A stretch of DNA of 21,129 nt from JAGLCW01 sp964422555 (GTDB lineage: Bacteria > Caldisericota > Caldisericia > UBA6126): contig CAYRBR010000022.1 of the NCBI GenBank assembly GCA_964422555.1, positions 1 to 21,129 on the forward strand, read 5' to 3'. The notes beneath the pieces are model-generated. The model saw nothing but the letters and a program-made list of their open reading frames with translations. It ran no database searches and had not been told where the DNA came from. Below are positions 1 to 8,450 of the stretch, piece after piece. Made by a program: the position numbers and the translations under genes. Numbering within the stretch: the first letter of the stretch is position 1; each line of letters starts with the position of its first letter.

Positions 1-2611
1 CTTTTAATGTAACTTGAAGAGGTCCCGATTGACATGAAACAGATACCTTCCCCGCAAGAGTTGATTGGAAGTGTATATTTAGAGGAGATCCAATAAAATA
101 GGAAGAACCAGCTGGTTTATCAAGAGATACAATAATGGCTCCCTCTTTTTTAGGAGGAATGATGATTTGAGTTGTATTGGATGAAGAACTGATGGAACCG
201 TCTTGAAAAACAGCCTTTACGATATACCAGTATTGTTGACCATATAAAAAGTTTGTATCCAAAAATTCTGTTTTCGAAAGAAGAGTGTTGTTTAATGGAT
301 GCGTGTTTTGAAGCGCAGGATAGTGATAGCTACGGTGTACGTTGGATCCAAGAATTTCATTTTGTTTAAAAGTAGGGGGATTCCACGTGAGAATAACTGT
401 TTTTTCTTCCGGGATAAATTTGCTTCTAACGTTAATGGGAGAATCAGGATTTGTTTTTTGAACATAGATTCTTCCTGAAAACTTTTTGTATTCTTCATTA
501 TTGTCTCCGTATGTAAAGCTAATTGCATACGGGTAAGATCCAATTAGAATATCCTCAGGGGGAGAATAGTGGATATCTGTGGAAGCTGGATTTTGAGTAA
601 CTAAGCCAATGTCTCTGTTTCCTAACGTAATCCAGTCAGGTCCAAAATCTTTGTTTACTCGAACATTTTTACAGTTTCCATTGGGGGAGAAACAGTTGAT
701 ATTTAAAGAAGCAGTTTCCCCTGGAGAAAGAATAGGGTTCCAGCTGTCGGTGGGAAAAGTTTCAAGTTGACCTTTTCTCGGAATTACTGTTAGGGGGAAA
801 ACATATGTGTTCTTCTGAGAATTTGAATAGACTTCTAGTTCTATGAAATGCTGCCTTGTTTCTGTTGACAAAGAGGTATCAATAGAAAAAGGGATAGTGC
901 AAGGAGGTTTGTATTCGACATCTGTGTCCATTATAAGTTGTGTGTAGCTTGGTAAATTTCGAACTCGTATTTTTAAAGGCTGTAAAAAATTCGTAAATTT
1001 CTCAGCGTGAAATTGAAAATCAGCCGTACCTCCCTGGGGAATTGTAATACCCGGAGGAGTTATTCTTCCGTCAAAAGTTCCCTTGGAAAGACTTAACACT
1101 TGAACCGTTCCACTAAGGGTTTGCACAGGAGTGTCATTGGATAGTACAGTATATTCGATATCATATTCTCCTGGAAGAACGGTATTTTGTATGGTGAACG
1201 TTAAAATTTGTTTTTCTTGTAGTAGCTGTGGTATTAAGCCAGGAGTTAAATCAATTCCTGCTGGACCCTTTGTTTTAGTAAAAGCAATGTTCTCTAAAAA
1301 GCCCTGCTCTAAAAAACAAATAATTGGGGTTACTTTTTCTCTTCTTTCGTGTGTTGTAAAATCTAGCCTAGATGGACGAAACACAAGTTTTGAGTCATTT
1401 TTTGGTGTCATTGAGAGTGTGATGGGTCCATTTATTTGTCCGCGTATTACATCTACGTGAGGTAGATTTTTTTCCTCGAAACCAGGCATCGTACAGCGTA
1501 AATGGTAATTCCCACCTTTTACGTCTTTAAAAACAAATTTACCATATTGATCTGTGGTGGTATGAGGGATATATTCGTAAGGGAAGAAAACATCTGCACC
1601 CTGGATGGGTTTGTTATTAACCAGAACGTATCCTTCTAGGGCTCCATATTGAATGGAGTTAATGATATCTATACTGTACCGGGCCGATCCACAGTATTCG
1701 TTTCCAACTGGGGTCATCGAAAATTGAAGGGGTCCAAGGTTAACGTCGTCTGGAATTACCCAATAAAAACGACGTATTTTATTTGCTTGAAGTGGGCATT
1801 TCAAAAGAATTGGTTTTTCACCTTCTTCTGTGATTTGGAACAGATTTACTTCCATATTGAGTCGAGATCGCATGTAAATTGTAGCAGTCTCTCCTCTTTC
1901 GTAATGAGATCCAGAGGACTTATTCATCCAGAAATCAAAATCTGGAATTTTATGAGGATGCATTTCAATATTTTCGAAAACACTTTTTTCATTAACTTCT
2001 ACAATGTATTCTTTAACAACTTTTGTACATGCGTGAGAAATACGTAGCTTGTATGGACCGGGCAGTAAATGATCCAGGGAAAAATAACCATCATCTTCGG
2101 AGTAGGTATAGGTATAGGTTGGACCGGACATCACTTCAATAAAGGCACCTTCTAAACCTGTTTTATTCACAAAGCCCTGGTTTAAAATTCTTCCTTTACA
2201 AGAATAATTCCCAGACTTGGAGGGTTCCAGAAAAAAATCCTTTGTTTGTTGATGAATCAATGTGGATTGCATATTTTCTGCATCAAATACAAGCGTAAAA
2301 TTTGAATCAAGAGGGTACACGATGGGTACAATAATTTCTTTTTGAATATTCTTTTCAATTGTTATATTCGAAAACAACAGACATGTTTTTGTAGTTGTTT
2401 TTGCTGAGATATTCAAATTTACAGTATTATTCGAATGGATTAGAATTTGCAGGGAACTTCCCTGAATGACAATTGAACTAGGTGCGAAATCAATTGTCAT
2501 TACTAAACTCTCAGATTGAACAGAAGGTATGACCAAACCAAAGGTCACAATAAAAATAATGATGGCAAGAAAGGATGAAATTGTTTTATGGTGAAATTTC
2601 TTTGTGTTCAT
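1..2611 (-). CDS. Large secreted multidomain surface protein, 3' end cut by window edge
   Basis: Reading the minus strand from ATG at 2611, the frame stays open to base 1, giving 870 codons with no stop. The gene is therefore partial at its C-terminus. Residues about 9-30 form a hydrophobic signal segment after a basic start. Residues about 140-191 (EGAFIEV..., then DGYFSLDHLLPGPYKLRI) and 323-381 (EGYVLVNNKPIQGADVFF, then DQYGKFVFKDVKGGNYHL) read as two carboxypeptidase-regulatory-like beta-sandwich domains. Between and after them are beta-rich, Ig-like stretches. Residues about 725-821 look like a fibronectin type III domain (SPINVR..., VILTWNPP, YWYIVKAV). No catalytic motif is seen. The start lies 26 nt inside the upstream gene, which suggests translational coupling; GGGA sits just upstream of the ATG. 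It is probably an extracellular structural or adhesive protein. The domain calls are inferred from motif shape; the open frame is seen directly. Confidence 0.85.
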   Translation of the reverse strand, partial: MNTKKFHHKTISSFLAIIIFIVTFGLVIPSVQSESLVMTIDFAPSSIVIQGSSLQILIHSNNTVNLNISAKTTTKTCLLFSNITIEKNIQKEIIVPIVYPLDSNFTLVFDAENMQSTLIHQQTKDFFLEPSKSGNYSCKGRILNQGFVNKTGLEGAFIEVMSGPTYTYTYSEDDGYFSLDHLLPGPYKLRISHACTKVVKEYIVEVNEKSVFENIEMHPHKIPDFDFWMNKSSGSHYERGETATIYMRSRLNMEVNLFQITEEGEKPILLKCPLQANKIRRFYWVIPDDVNLGPLQFSMTPVGNEYCGSARYSIDIINSIQYGALEGYVLVNNKPIQGADVFFPYEYIPHTTTDQYGKFVFKDVKGGNYHLRCTMPGFEEKNLPHVDVIRGQINGPITLSMTPKNDSKLVFRPSRLDFTTHERREKVTPIICFLEQGFLENIAFTKTKGPAGIDLTPGLIPQLLQEKQILTFTIQNTVLPGEYDIEYTVLSNDTPVQTLSGTVQVLSLSKGTFDGRITPPGITIPQGGTADFQFHAEKFTNFLQPLKIRVRNLPSYTQLIMDTDVEYKPPCTIPFSIDTSLSTETRQHFIELEVYSNSQKNTYVFPLTVIPRKGQLETFPTDSWNPILSPGETASLNINCFSPNGNCKNVRVNKDFGPDWITLGNRDIGLVTQNPASTDIHYSPPEDILIGSYPYAISFTYGDNNEEYKKFSGRIYVQKTNPDSPINVRSKFIPEEKTVILTWNPPTFKQNEILGSNVHRSYHYPALQNTHPLNNTLLSKTEFLDTNFLYGQQYWYIVKAVFQDGSISSSSNTTQIIIPPKKEGAIIVSLDKPAGSSYFIGSPLNIHFQSTLAGKVSVSCQSGPLQVTLK

Positions 2612-4334
2612 TTTTGTCCCTATGATTTTTTGCTAGTAACCAGTGAAGCAAGTAGGCTGTCCCAAACATTAACAGAAGAGCAATGGGAATCAAAAACAGA
2701 AGAGTTTCGCTTTGAATAAAGAACACCTGAGTGAAGAAGGAGGGAAGAGTTCCCGTAAAAGTGTATCCATAAGTGAAGCCAAGAAAGCAGCAGATGATTC
2801 CATTAAAGACAACAAATGTTCCTATTTGTCCATTTATATCTTTTAAAATATTGTGAATATCAATGTTTAGTAGATAGCCACCCAGAAGGGTTGTAACAAT
2901 ACTAAATACGATACTGGTAATGAGTAAAGGAAGGCCATAAGAAAGGAGCAACCACTCCAAATTGATAGAAGGTAAAGAAGGTAAGACAAAAGAGTTTTTA
3001 AAGAAAATATGGTTTAAAACAAAAAACACAGCAATATAGGCTATACCATATATGTATCCTCGCCAATTCCAGGGAAGGAATAGAAGCCATATAATTGAAA
3101 GAAGCGCCATTAGTACAATGAAGAAAATTAGTTCCTTTTTCTCGTTTTCGTTTTCCTTTGTGTTCAGAAACGAATGAAATTCTTTCTGGAGAAGCTGCAC
3201 CCGGCTTTCTAGTTCCTGAAGATTCTTACTGGGAATACTGTGAACAGAATCGTTTACATGGTAGATATATCCAGCCACCATTTCATCTTCTATGCCATAC
3301 GACAAGAGCACGTTCATGTAACTCATCATCTGACCATCAATGAAATTGGTATATCGACTAATTGCTTCTTCTTCTGGAAGATCAAAGATGCTAATCAAAG
3401 GAGGTGATACTGCTTCATTTGGAGAGGGAATACCAAGACTGTAACATAGGGTGGATGTTATATTCTCAAGGTGTGTTGAAAGGGGGTTAGATTGGTGCAG
3501 AATATTCTTCCCGAATGCGTAGAAGGGGGCGGTAAATATATGTTCTGGTACGAGTTCGTTTTTGTTGGAGTAAACAGGGGCTAAAGGTGCAGTAAAGAAA
3601 TACTGAGACTCTGGACCACAAATTTCTTCTATCTGGTTCATTAAAGAGCTAACTTCCTGTAAGTGTTGTTCGGGATTGGTTTGTTCGGAAAAGGGATGAA
3701 TGGGAAGGTCAAAAATAATAAAATTGTAACTCTGTAATTGATCTCCATATTGATCAAGCCAGGAAATAATGTCTGAAACATATTGTATAGGTTCTACATA
3801 GCTAGCAGTAACAGTAAGTTCAATTGCTTCGATAGATTCAGACATTGCAGGTGTATTTTCTTCTTCTGGAGGAGTGGGTATATGATTGCCAAAATAGGCT
3901 GTTTCATATCCTGAGTCCATTGCAGAAATAAGAACTGTGTCTAGTGATTCAAAGGAAGGATTTGATAAATAATTCCCTCTATCGGGGGATACACCCGTTA
4001 AAATATTCACAAGGGAAATATCGGGATTTTTAATTGGGTATACTGGGTAGGTTCCATGAACCCCTAATTCAAGAGATTTTTGTGTGAATGGCAAAGATGC
4101 TATTTGTTCCAGTCCCATGTCGTTTAATGCGAACAGTATGATGGGTTGAGCCAGTGGAGTTGTGGGTTCTGTTCTTCGAAATTCAATATCGGTATCAGGG
4201 ATATTCTGAGTTGAATTTGCATTTGTATTGGTAAAAAAAGTAAAATGTACTATATGATCGCTTAATAAACCATAAGAAAGGTAGGATACTGGTATTAAAC
4301 AAATCAGCAACAACCATAAAAGAAATTTTCTCAT
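2586..4334 (-). CDS. Membrane protein with degenerate alkaline-phosphatase-superfamily ectodomain
   Basis: This is a 582-residue protein. A signal anchor (about 4-22) is followed by an outside domain (about 60-365), a short coiled stretch (367-396) and five membrane helices (about 402-420, 425-443, 461-485, 503-525, 541-567), ending in a charged tail. The ectodomain follows the alkaline phosphatase/phosphodiesterase fold: ILFALNDMGLEQ (66-77) at the first strand, LVNILTGVSPDRGNYLSNP (108-126) at the nucleophile region, and a late LCYSLGIPSPNEAVSPPL (296-313). The second metal Asp-His pair (usually SDHG) and the usual GH motif are not recognisable; the matching stretch reads IIFDLPIHPF. It may be a pseudo-enzyme or a sensor. 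The ATG at 4334 follows GAAGGTG. It is the first gene of a two-gene operon with the large surface protein and is divergent from pth. The fold is inferred, with moderate confidence; the membrane layout is clear. Confidence 0.8.
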   Translation of the reverse strand: MRKFLLWLLLICLIPVSYLSYGLLSDHIVHFTFFTNTNANSTQNIPDTDIEFRRTEPTTPLAQPIILFALNDMGLEQIASLPFTQKSLELGVHGTYPVYPIKNPDISLVNILTGVSPDRGNYLSNPSFESLDTVLISAMDSGYETAYFGNHIPTPPEEENTPAMSESIEAIELTVTASYVEPIQYVSDIISWLDQYGDQLQSYNFIIFDLPIHPFSEQTNPEQHLQEVSSLMNQIEEICGPESQYFFTAPLAPVYSNKNELVPEHIFTAPFYAFGKNILHQSNPLSTHLENITSTLCYSLGIPSPNEAVSPPLISIFDLPEEEAISRYTNFIDGQMMSYMNVLLSYGIEDEMVAGYIYHVNDSVHSIPSKNLQELESRVQLLQKEFHSFLNTKENENEKKELIFFIVLMALLSIIWLLFLPWNWRGYIYGIAYIAVFFVLNHIFFKNSFVLPSLPSINLEWLLLSYGLPLLITSIVFSIVTTLLGGYLLNIDIHNILKDINGQIGTFVVFNGIICCFLGFTYGYTFTGTLPSFFTQVFFIQSETLLFLIPIALLLMFGTAYLLHWLLAKNHRDKNEHKEISP

Positions 4335-4347
4335 CCATTCACCTTCT

Positions 4348-4376
4348 TTGCTAAACTAGTTGTGTATATGATTATA
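4348..4376 (+). promoter_or_regulatory. Possible promoter of pth-mfd-mazG
   Basis: In the 76-bp divergent gap, TTGCTA (4348-4353) lies 17 bp before ATTATA (4371-4376), about 35 nt before the pth ATG. Both boxes are imperfect and the gap is AT-rich, so another start such as TATGAT at 4367 is possible. The outward minus-strand operon must be read from the same gap. Confidence 0.3.
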
Positions 4377-4410
4377 TCTTTTTTATGTCTTAAAAAAACA
4401 AGGAGTCTAT

Positions 4411-5004
4411 ATGTTTGCAGTTTTTGGTTTGGGTAATCCTGGTACTGAATACCTAATGAACAGGCATAATGTCGGTTTTATGGTGGCAGATAAAATGGCT
4501 TCCGATATGAGAATTGCATTAAAAAAGCTAGAATGTAAAGCGATAATTGGGAAAGGTAATCGAATAAGCGGGGAAGATTTTCTTTTATGTAAACCAATGA
4601 CATTTATGAATTCATCGGGAGAAAGTGTGAAGGCTGTTTTAGAAAAATATCAGCTTCTGCCTTCTCAGTGTATTGTGGTACACGATGACCTAGACTTACC
4701 CTTCGGTTTGGTTCGTATAAAACAAACCGGTGGCTCAGGTGGACACAATGGAATAAAATCGATTACACGAATACTGGGAACACCAGATTATATACGAATC
4801 AAAATTGGGATTGATCGACCGAGTAATAGAGAAAGCGTTATTGATTATGTTCTCTCAGATTTTACAAAGCGAGAACAAAAAGAGATTTTCGTATCTCTTG
4901 AAACAGCAATTTTCGCAATTCTAGATGTTATAGACTATGGGTACATCCATACGGCAAATAAGTACAATGGGAAGAAAGATTCAAATTCGGATGGTATACT
5001 ATAG
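4411..5004 (+). CDS. pth: Peptidyl-tRNA hydrolase
   Basis: This 197-residue enzyme hydrolyses the ester bond of peptidyl-tRNAs that drop off the ribosome, recycling the tRNA in the cytoplasm. The length fits the bacterial Pth family. Family motifs are present in order: GLGNPGTEYLMNRHNVGF (6-23) with Asn9 and the catalytic His19, KPMTFMNSSG (61-70) with Asn67, HDDLDLPFG (91-99) with Asp92, and GGSGGHNGIKSI for tRNA binding. AAGGAG (4400-4405) sits 5 nt before the ATG. The stop codon is 5 nt before the ATG of mfd, so the two are almost certainly co-transcribed; pth-mfd adjacency is common in Bacillota. The last residues (GKKDSNSDGIL) are a polar tail beyond the core fold. Nothing in the gene suggests damage. 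Confidence 0.97.
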   Translation: MFAVFGLGNPGTEYLMNRHNVGFMVADKMASDMRIALKKLECKAIIGKGNRISGEDFLLCKPMTFMNSSGESVKAVLEKYQLLPSQCIVVHDDLDLPFGLVRIKQTGGSGGHNGIKSITRILGTPDYIRIKIGIDRPSNRESVIDYVLSDFTKREQKEIFVSLETAIFAILDVIDYGYIHTANKYNGKKDSNSDGIL

Positions 5005-5009
5005 CATTG

Positions 5010-8000
5010 ATGAAAAATGAACACGAAAAGAGTATAAAAAAAAGTACATTTGATATGTTGCAATCGATATTTGCAGACGATCCGTGTTTGCAAAATTTGC
5101 AACAGAATCCTCATACACCATTTTCATATACTATTAATAATGTTGTGGGCTCCTCTTCTTATTTGTTTCTGTTGCATTTGTTTTCTATATTCAAGAACGT
5201 TGTATTTGTGGTTCCTTCCGAGTTAGAGTTGCAAAAAGCTCATACTTTTCTAAAACAGTTCTCTTCTTCACTTTTGTCTTCTTCTGTTTCTCGTTTTCCC
5301 GATACTGGAGCTGCTTTGTATGAACGAATTCCTCGACCTCCAGAACTAAGCGCAGAGCAACTTAGCGTTTTGTTTGATCTTCAAAACAAAGATAAGATTA
5401 TTGTCACGACTCCCCAGGCTTTATGTGCTCCGGTAATCCAACCAAAGAAATTGAAGGACTATTCTTTTGCAATTCATAAGAATGATCAGTTTCATCTGGA
5501 GGATATTGTAAAGAAACTCTTACAAATTGGATATCGCAACTGCACTGTTGTAGAAAGAGTTGGAGAATTTAGAAGAAAAGGGGGGATTCTGGATGTCTTT
5601 TCCGCTTCTCATTCCTATCCAATTCGAATTGAAATGTTTGACACTGAAGTAGAAAGTATTCGATTCTTCGATCCCATTACACAGTTGAGTTTTGAAAAGA
5701 CTGAACTAGTATTCTTTATTCCCGTTCATCACTTTCTTTGCACAGAATCTGAAAGAGACCACGTTAAAACCTTTATCGAGTCAGCAATAAACACAAATTC
5801 TAAAGCGAATAGTGCTGAAATACAGCAGGATATTGAAGTATTATCCAGCGAAAACTCTGTGTTAAACCACCTGTATTATTTTCCCTTAATCCGAAATCGT
5901 GAATGTACACTAATTGACCATCTTCGTGAAGATACTTGTATGGTTTTCTTGGAGATGAACCGAGTTCAGAAGGCACTTGATGCTTGCATTGAAGAATCAA
6001 GAGAGGTACACCAACTAGAGTTGGAAAAAAAAGAAGTCGTATCTATTGATATGGAACCTTACTACAAAGAGATCAAAGAGAAGATTGATACATTCAAACG
6101 GACGATATCCTTAAATCCTGAACCGTCTTCTGAATCAACAGATAATATTTATGCTTTCCCTACTGAAGAAGTGAATTCTCCAATTAAAGGGGATTTTCAA
6201 GCTACCATTAAACAGTATCTGCAAAACAAAGGAAAAGTATTAGTTGCAACAAGACAGCCCAAACGAGCTGTGGAAATATTTGATAATTATGGATTTAGCT
6301 CTCTAGACTGTTCTTTACAGGTTGAAGATATTTACATGGATACAGGTTTTCATCAAACCAAAAAGAACATTGCTGTGTTCACTGACAGAGAGATTTTTGG
6401 ATGGAAACAGCCTTATAAACACTATAAGAAATTTAGAGAAGGAACCCCTATTAAATCTGTTGATGATTTGAAAATGGGGGACTTACTTGTGCATTATTCC
6501 TATGGAATTGGTATATACAAAGGGCTTAGCGTTCTAGAAGGACCTGAAAAGAAACCGAAAGAGTTTCTTTTAATGGAATATAAAAATGGGGACGAGTTAT
6601 TTATCCCTCCCGAGAGAATTCATATGGTTAATAAATATGTGGGGGATTCGCAGCACATTGCATTAAGTTCTCTGGGGACTTCTGAATGGACACGAGTAAA
6701 AAAGAAAGCGAAAAAAGGGGTTGAGCTGGTAGCAAAAGAGCTTGTTGAGCTGTATGCCAAAAAAGAAGCCTCACATGGAGTGGCTTTTTCCCCTGATTCT
6801 CCGTGGCAAACGGAAATGGAAACTATTTTTCCTTATGATGAAACCCCCGATCAAATACGAACAATTCATGAAGTGAAGCAAGACATGGAATCCAACAAAA
6901 TTATGGATCGTATCGTAACTGGGGACGTGGGTTATGGTAAAACAGAGGTGGCAATTAGAGCTACCTTCAAAGCTATAGTAGATGGATATCAGGTAGCCAT
7001 TTTGGTTCCTACTACTATTTTGGCAAACCAACATTATGAAAATTTCAAAGAGCGATACGCTCCATTTCCACTCGAAATTGCTCAAATGTCTAGACTTGTA
7101 TCTCCTACTGATATGAAAAAAAATCTACAGAAAATTGCTGACGGGAAAATTGATTTGGTAATTGGAACACATCGTCTTTTATCTAAAGATGTAAAATTTC
7201 AGAAGCTAGGTTTGTTAATTATTGATGAAGAGCACAAGTTTGGCGTAAAACATAAAGAAAAAATCCGAATGCTTCGAGAGAACATTGATGTTTTAACATT
7301 AACTGCTACGCCAATTCCACGAACCTTATCAATGGCATTAAGTGGGGTACGTTCTATTTCCAAAATTGACACCTCACCCGAGGGAAGAAAGCCTGTTAAA
7401 ACATATGTTATGCCTCATGATCCAGAGGTTTTAATAAATGCTATACAATTTGAAGTTTCACGCGGGGGGCAGGTGTACTATGTACACAATCGAATAGCCA
7501 GCATTATGGATGTACAGGAAGATCTCCAGAAACGGATGCCATCTCTTCGCATTGGGGTAGGGCATGGACAAATGAGTAGTGAACAGTTAGATACAGTGAT
7601 TACAAAATTTTTACAGGGAGAACTCGATGTACTTCTCTGCACAACCATTATTGAGTCTGGTATTGACATTCCCACAGTTAATACACTTATTGTAGATCAT
7701 TCCGATAAACTAGGACTGGCACAAATGTACCAACTACGAGGGCGTGTCGGACGGTCAAATAGACGTGCATATGCCTATTTCTTTTATCCCACAAAAAAAG
7801 TGTTAACTAGAAAATCTATATCACGATTACAGGCTATGCAAAATTTCGTCGAACTAGGATCACGATTAAGAATTGCTATGCGTGATTTGCAAATACGGGG
7901 AGCAGGAACCTTCTTGGGCACTTCTCAATCAGGACATCTTCAATCGGTTGGGTATCATATGTATGTTCAGCTTCTGAAAGAAGCAGTTGAAAAGAAGAAA

Positions 8001-8450
8001 CATCCAGAAAAAGATATCTCTTTGGATCAACTTCCGGAATTTCCTATTACCGGGCATATCCCCAACGATTTTATTCGGGATGAAGCAGAGCGTTTGTCAA
8101 TGTATCGAGAACTTACTGCTGCCCGAACAGTCAATGAAATTGATAATTTAATCGGAGAGTACCAAGATCGGTTTGGCACTCCACCTTTATCTTTGTTGGA
8201 ATTGTTTGATAATTTGAAACTGCGCATTATCTGCTTTGAAAAAGGAATGAAAGAAGTAAAGCTGGAAAGAAACAGAGTGTTTTTCTATTTCCTTGAGTCT
8301 TCGGATCGATTTTCTGTAACAGCAAAGACTCTGTCGTCTTTGTGTCAGAAATACGGGAAGAGAATTCACTTTTTCGAAGGATATATTGCTGTTTTGAAAA
8401 ATAGTGATCCGTTTAATACTGTAATTAGCGAGGTGATGTCATGTTTTTAA
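5010..8450 (+). CDS. mfd: Transcription-repair coupling factor Mfd
   Basis: This 1146-residue translocase removes RNA polymerase stalled at DNA lesions and recruits UvrA. The length is typical of the family. Order of parts: a UvrB-like N-terminal region (to about 350), an RNA polymerase interaction domain of CarD type (about 490-550; GDLLVHYSYGIGIYKG), then a RecG-like helicase motor with Walker A GDVGYGKT (638-645), the DEEH box (739-742), TATPIPRTLSMAL, and motif VI QLRGRVGRSNRRAYAYFFY. The C-terminal TRCF domain follows (PEFPITGHIPNDFI onwards). I chose ATG 5010; a TTG at 5007 is directly before it and would add one residue. No good Shine-Dalgarno precedes it, so translation may be coupled to pth, 5 nt upstream. 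The end overlaps the phosphatase-MazG gene by 10 nt. The central linker (about 270-400) is poorly conserved, as expected. Confidence 0.97.
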   Translation: MKNEHEKSIKKSTFDMLQSIFADDPCLQNLQQNPHTPFSYTINNVVGSSSYLFLLHLFSIFKNVVFVVPSELELQKAHTFLKQFSSSLLSSSVSRFPDTGAALYERIPRPPELSAEQLSVLFDLQNKDKIIVTTPQALCAPVIQPKKLKDYSFAIHKNDQFHLEDIVKKLLQIGYRNCTVVERVGEFRRKGGILDVFSASHSYPIRIEMFDTEVESIRFFDPITQLSFEKTELVFFIPVHHFLCTESERDHVKTFIESAINTNSKANSAEIQQDIEVLSSENSVLNHLYYFPLIRNRECTLIDHLREDTCMVFLEMNRVQKALDACIEESREVHQLELEKKEVVSIDMEPYYKEIKEKIDTFKRTISLNPEPSSESTDNIYAFPTEEVNSPIKGDFQATIKQYLQNKGKVLVATRQPKRAVEIFDNYGFSSLDCSLQVEDIYMDTGFHQTKKNIAVFTDREIFGWKQPYKHYKKFREGTPIKSVDDLKMGDLLVHYSYGIGIYKGLSVLEGPEKKPKEFLLMEYKNGDELFIPPERIHMVNKYVGDSQHIALSSLGTSEWTRVKKKAKKGVELVAKELVELYAKKEASHGVAFSPDSPWQTEMETIFPYDETPDQIRTIHEVKQDMESNKIMDRIVTGDVGYGKTEVAIRATFKAIVDGYQVAILVPTTILANQHYENFKERYAPFPLEIAQMSRLVSPTDMKKNLQKIADGKIDLVIGTHRLLSKDVKFQKLGLLIIDEEHKFGVKHKEKIRMLRENIDVLTLTATPIPRTLSMALSGVRSISKIDTSPEGRKPVKTYVMPHDPEVLINAIQFEVSRGGQVYYVHNRIASIMDVQEDLQKRMPSLRIGVGHGQMSSEQLDTVITKFLQGELDVLLCTTIIESGIDIPTVNTLIVDHSDKLGLAQMYQLRGRVGRSNRRAYAYFFYPTKKVLTRKSISRLQAMQNFVELGSRLRIAMRDLQIRGAGTFLGTSQSGHLQSVGYHMYVQLLKEAVEKKKHPEKDISLDQLPEFPITGHIPNDFIRDEAERLSMYRELTAARTVNEIDNLIGEYQDRFGTPPLSLLELFDNLKLRIICFEKGMKEVKLERNRVFFYFLESSDRFSVTAKTLSSLCQKYGKRIHFFEGYIAVLKNSDPFNTVISEVMSCF

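Noticed and set aside
292..543. Short minus-strand frame inside the large surface gene
   Set aside because: It is in a different frame from the real gene and its translation is low in structure; it is a shadow.
1131..2047. Two plus-strand open frames (1131-1460 and 1649-2047)
   Set aside because: They lie opposite the continuous 870-codon minus-strand gene, have no ribosome binding sites and encode no recognisable domain.
5007..5009. TTG as start of mfd
   Set aside because: An ATG follows directly at 5010, and no ribosome binding site favours the TTG.
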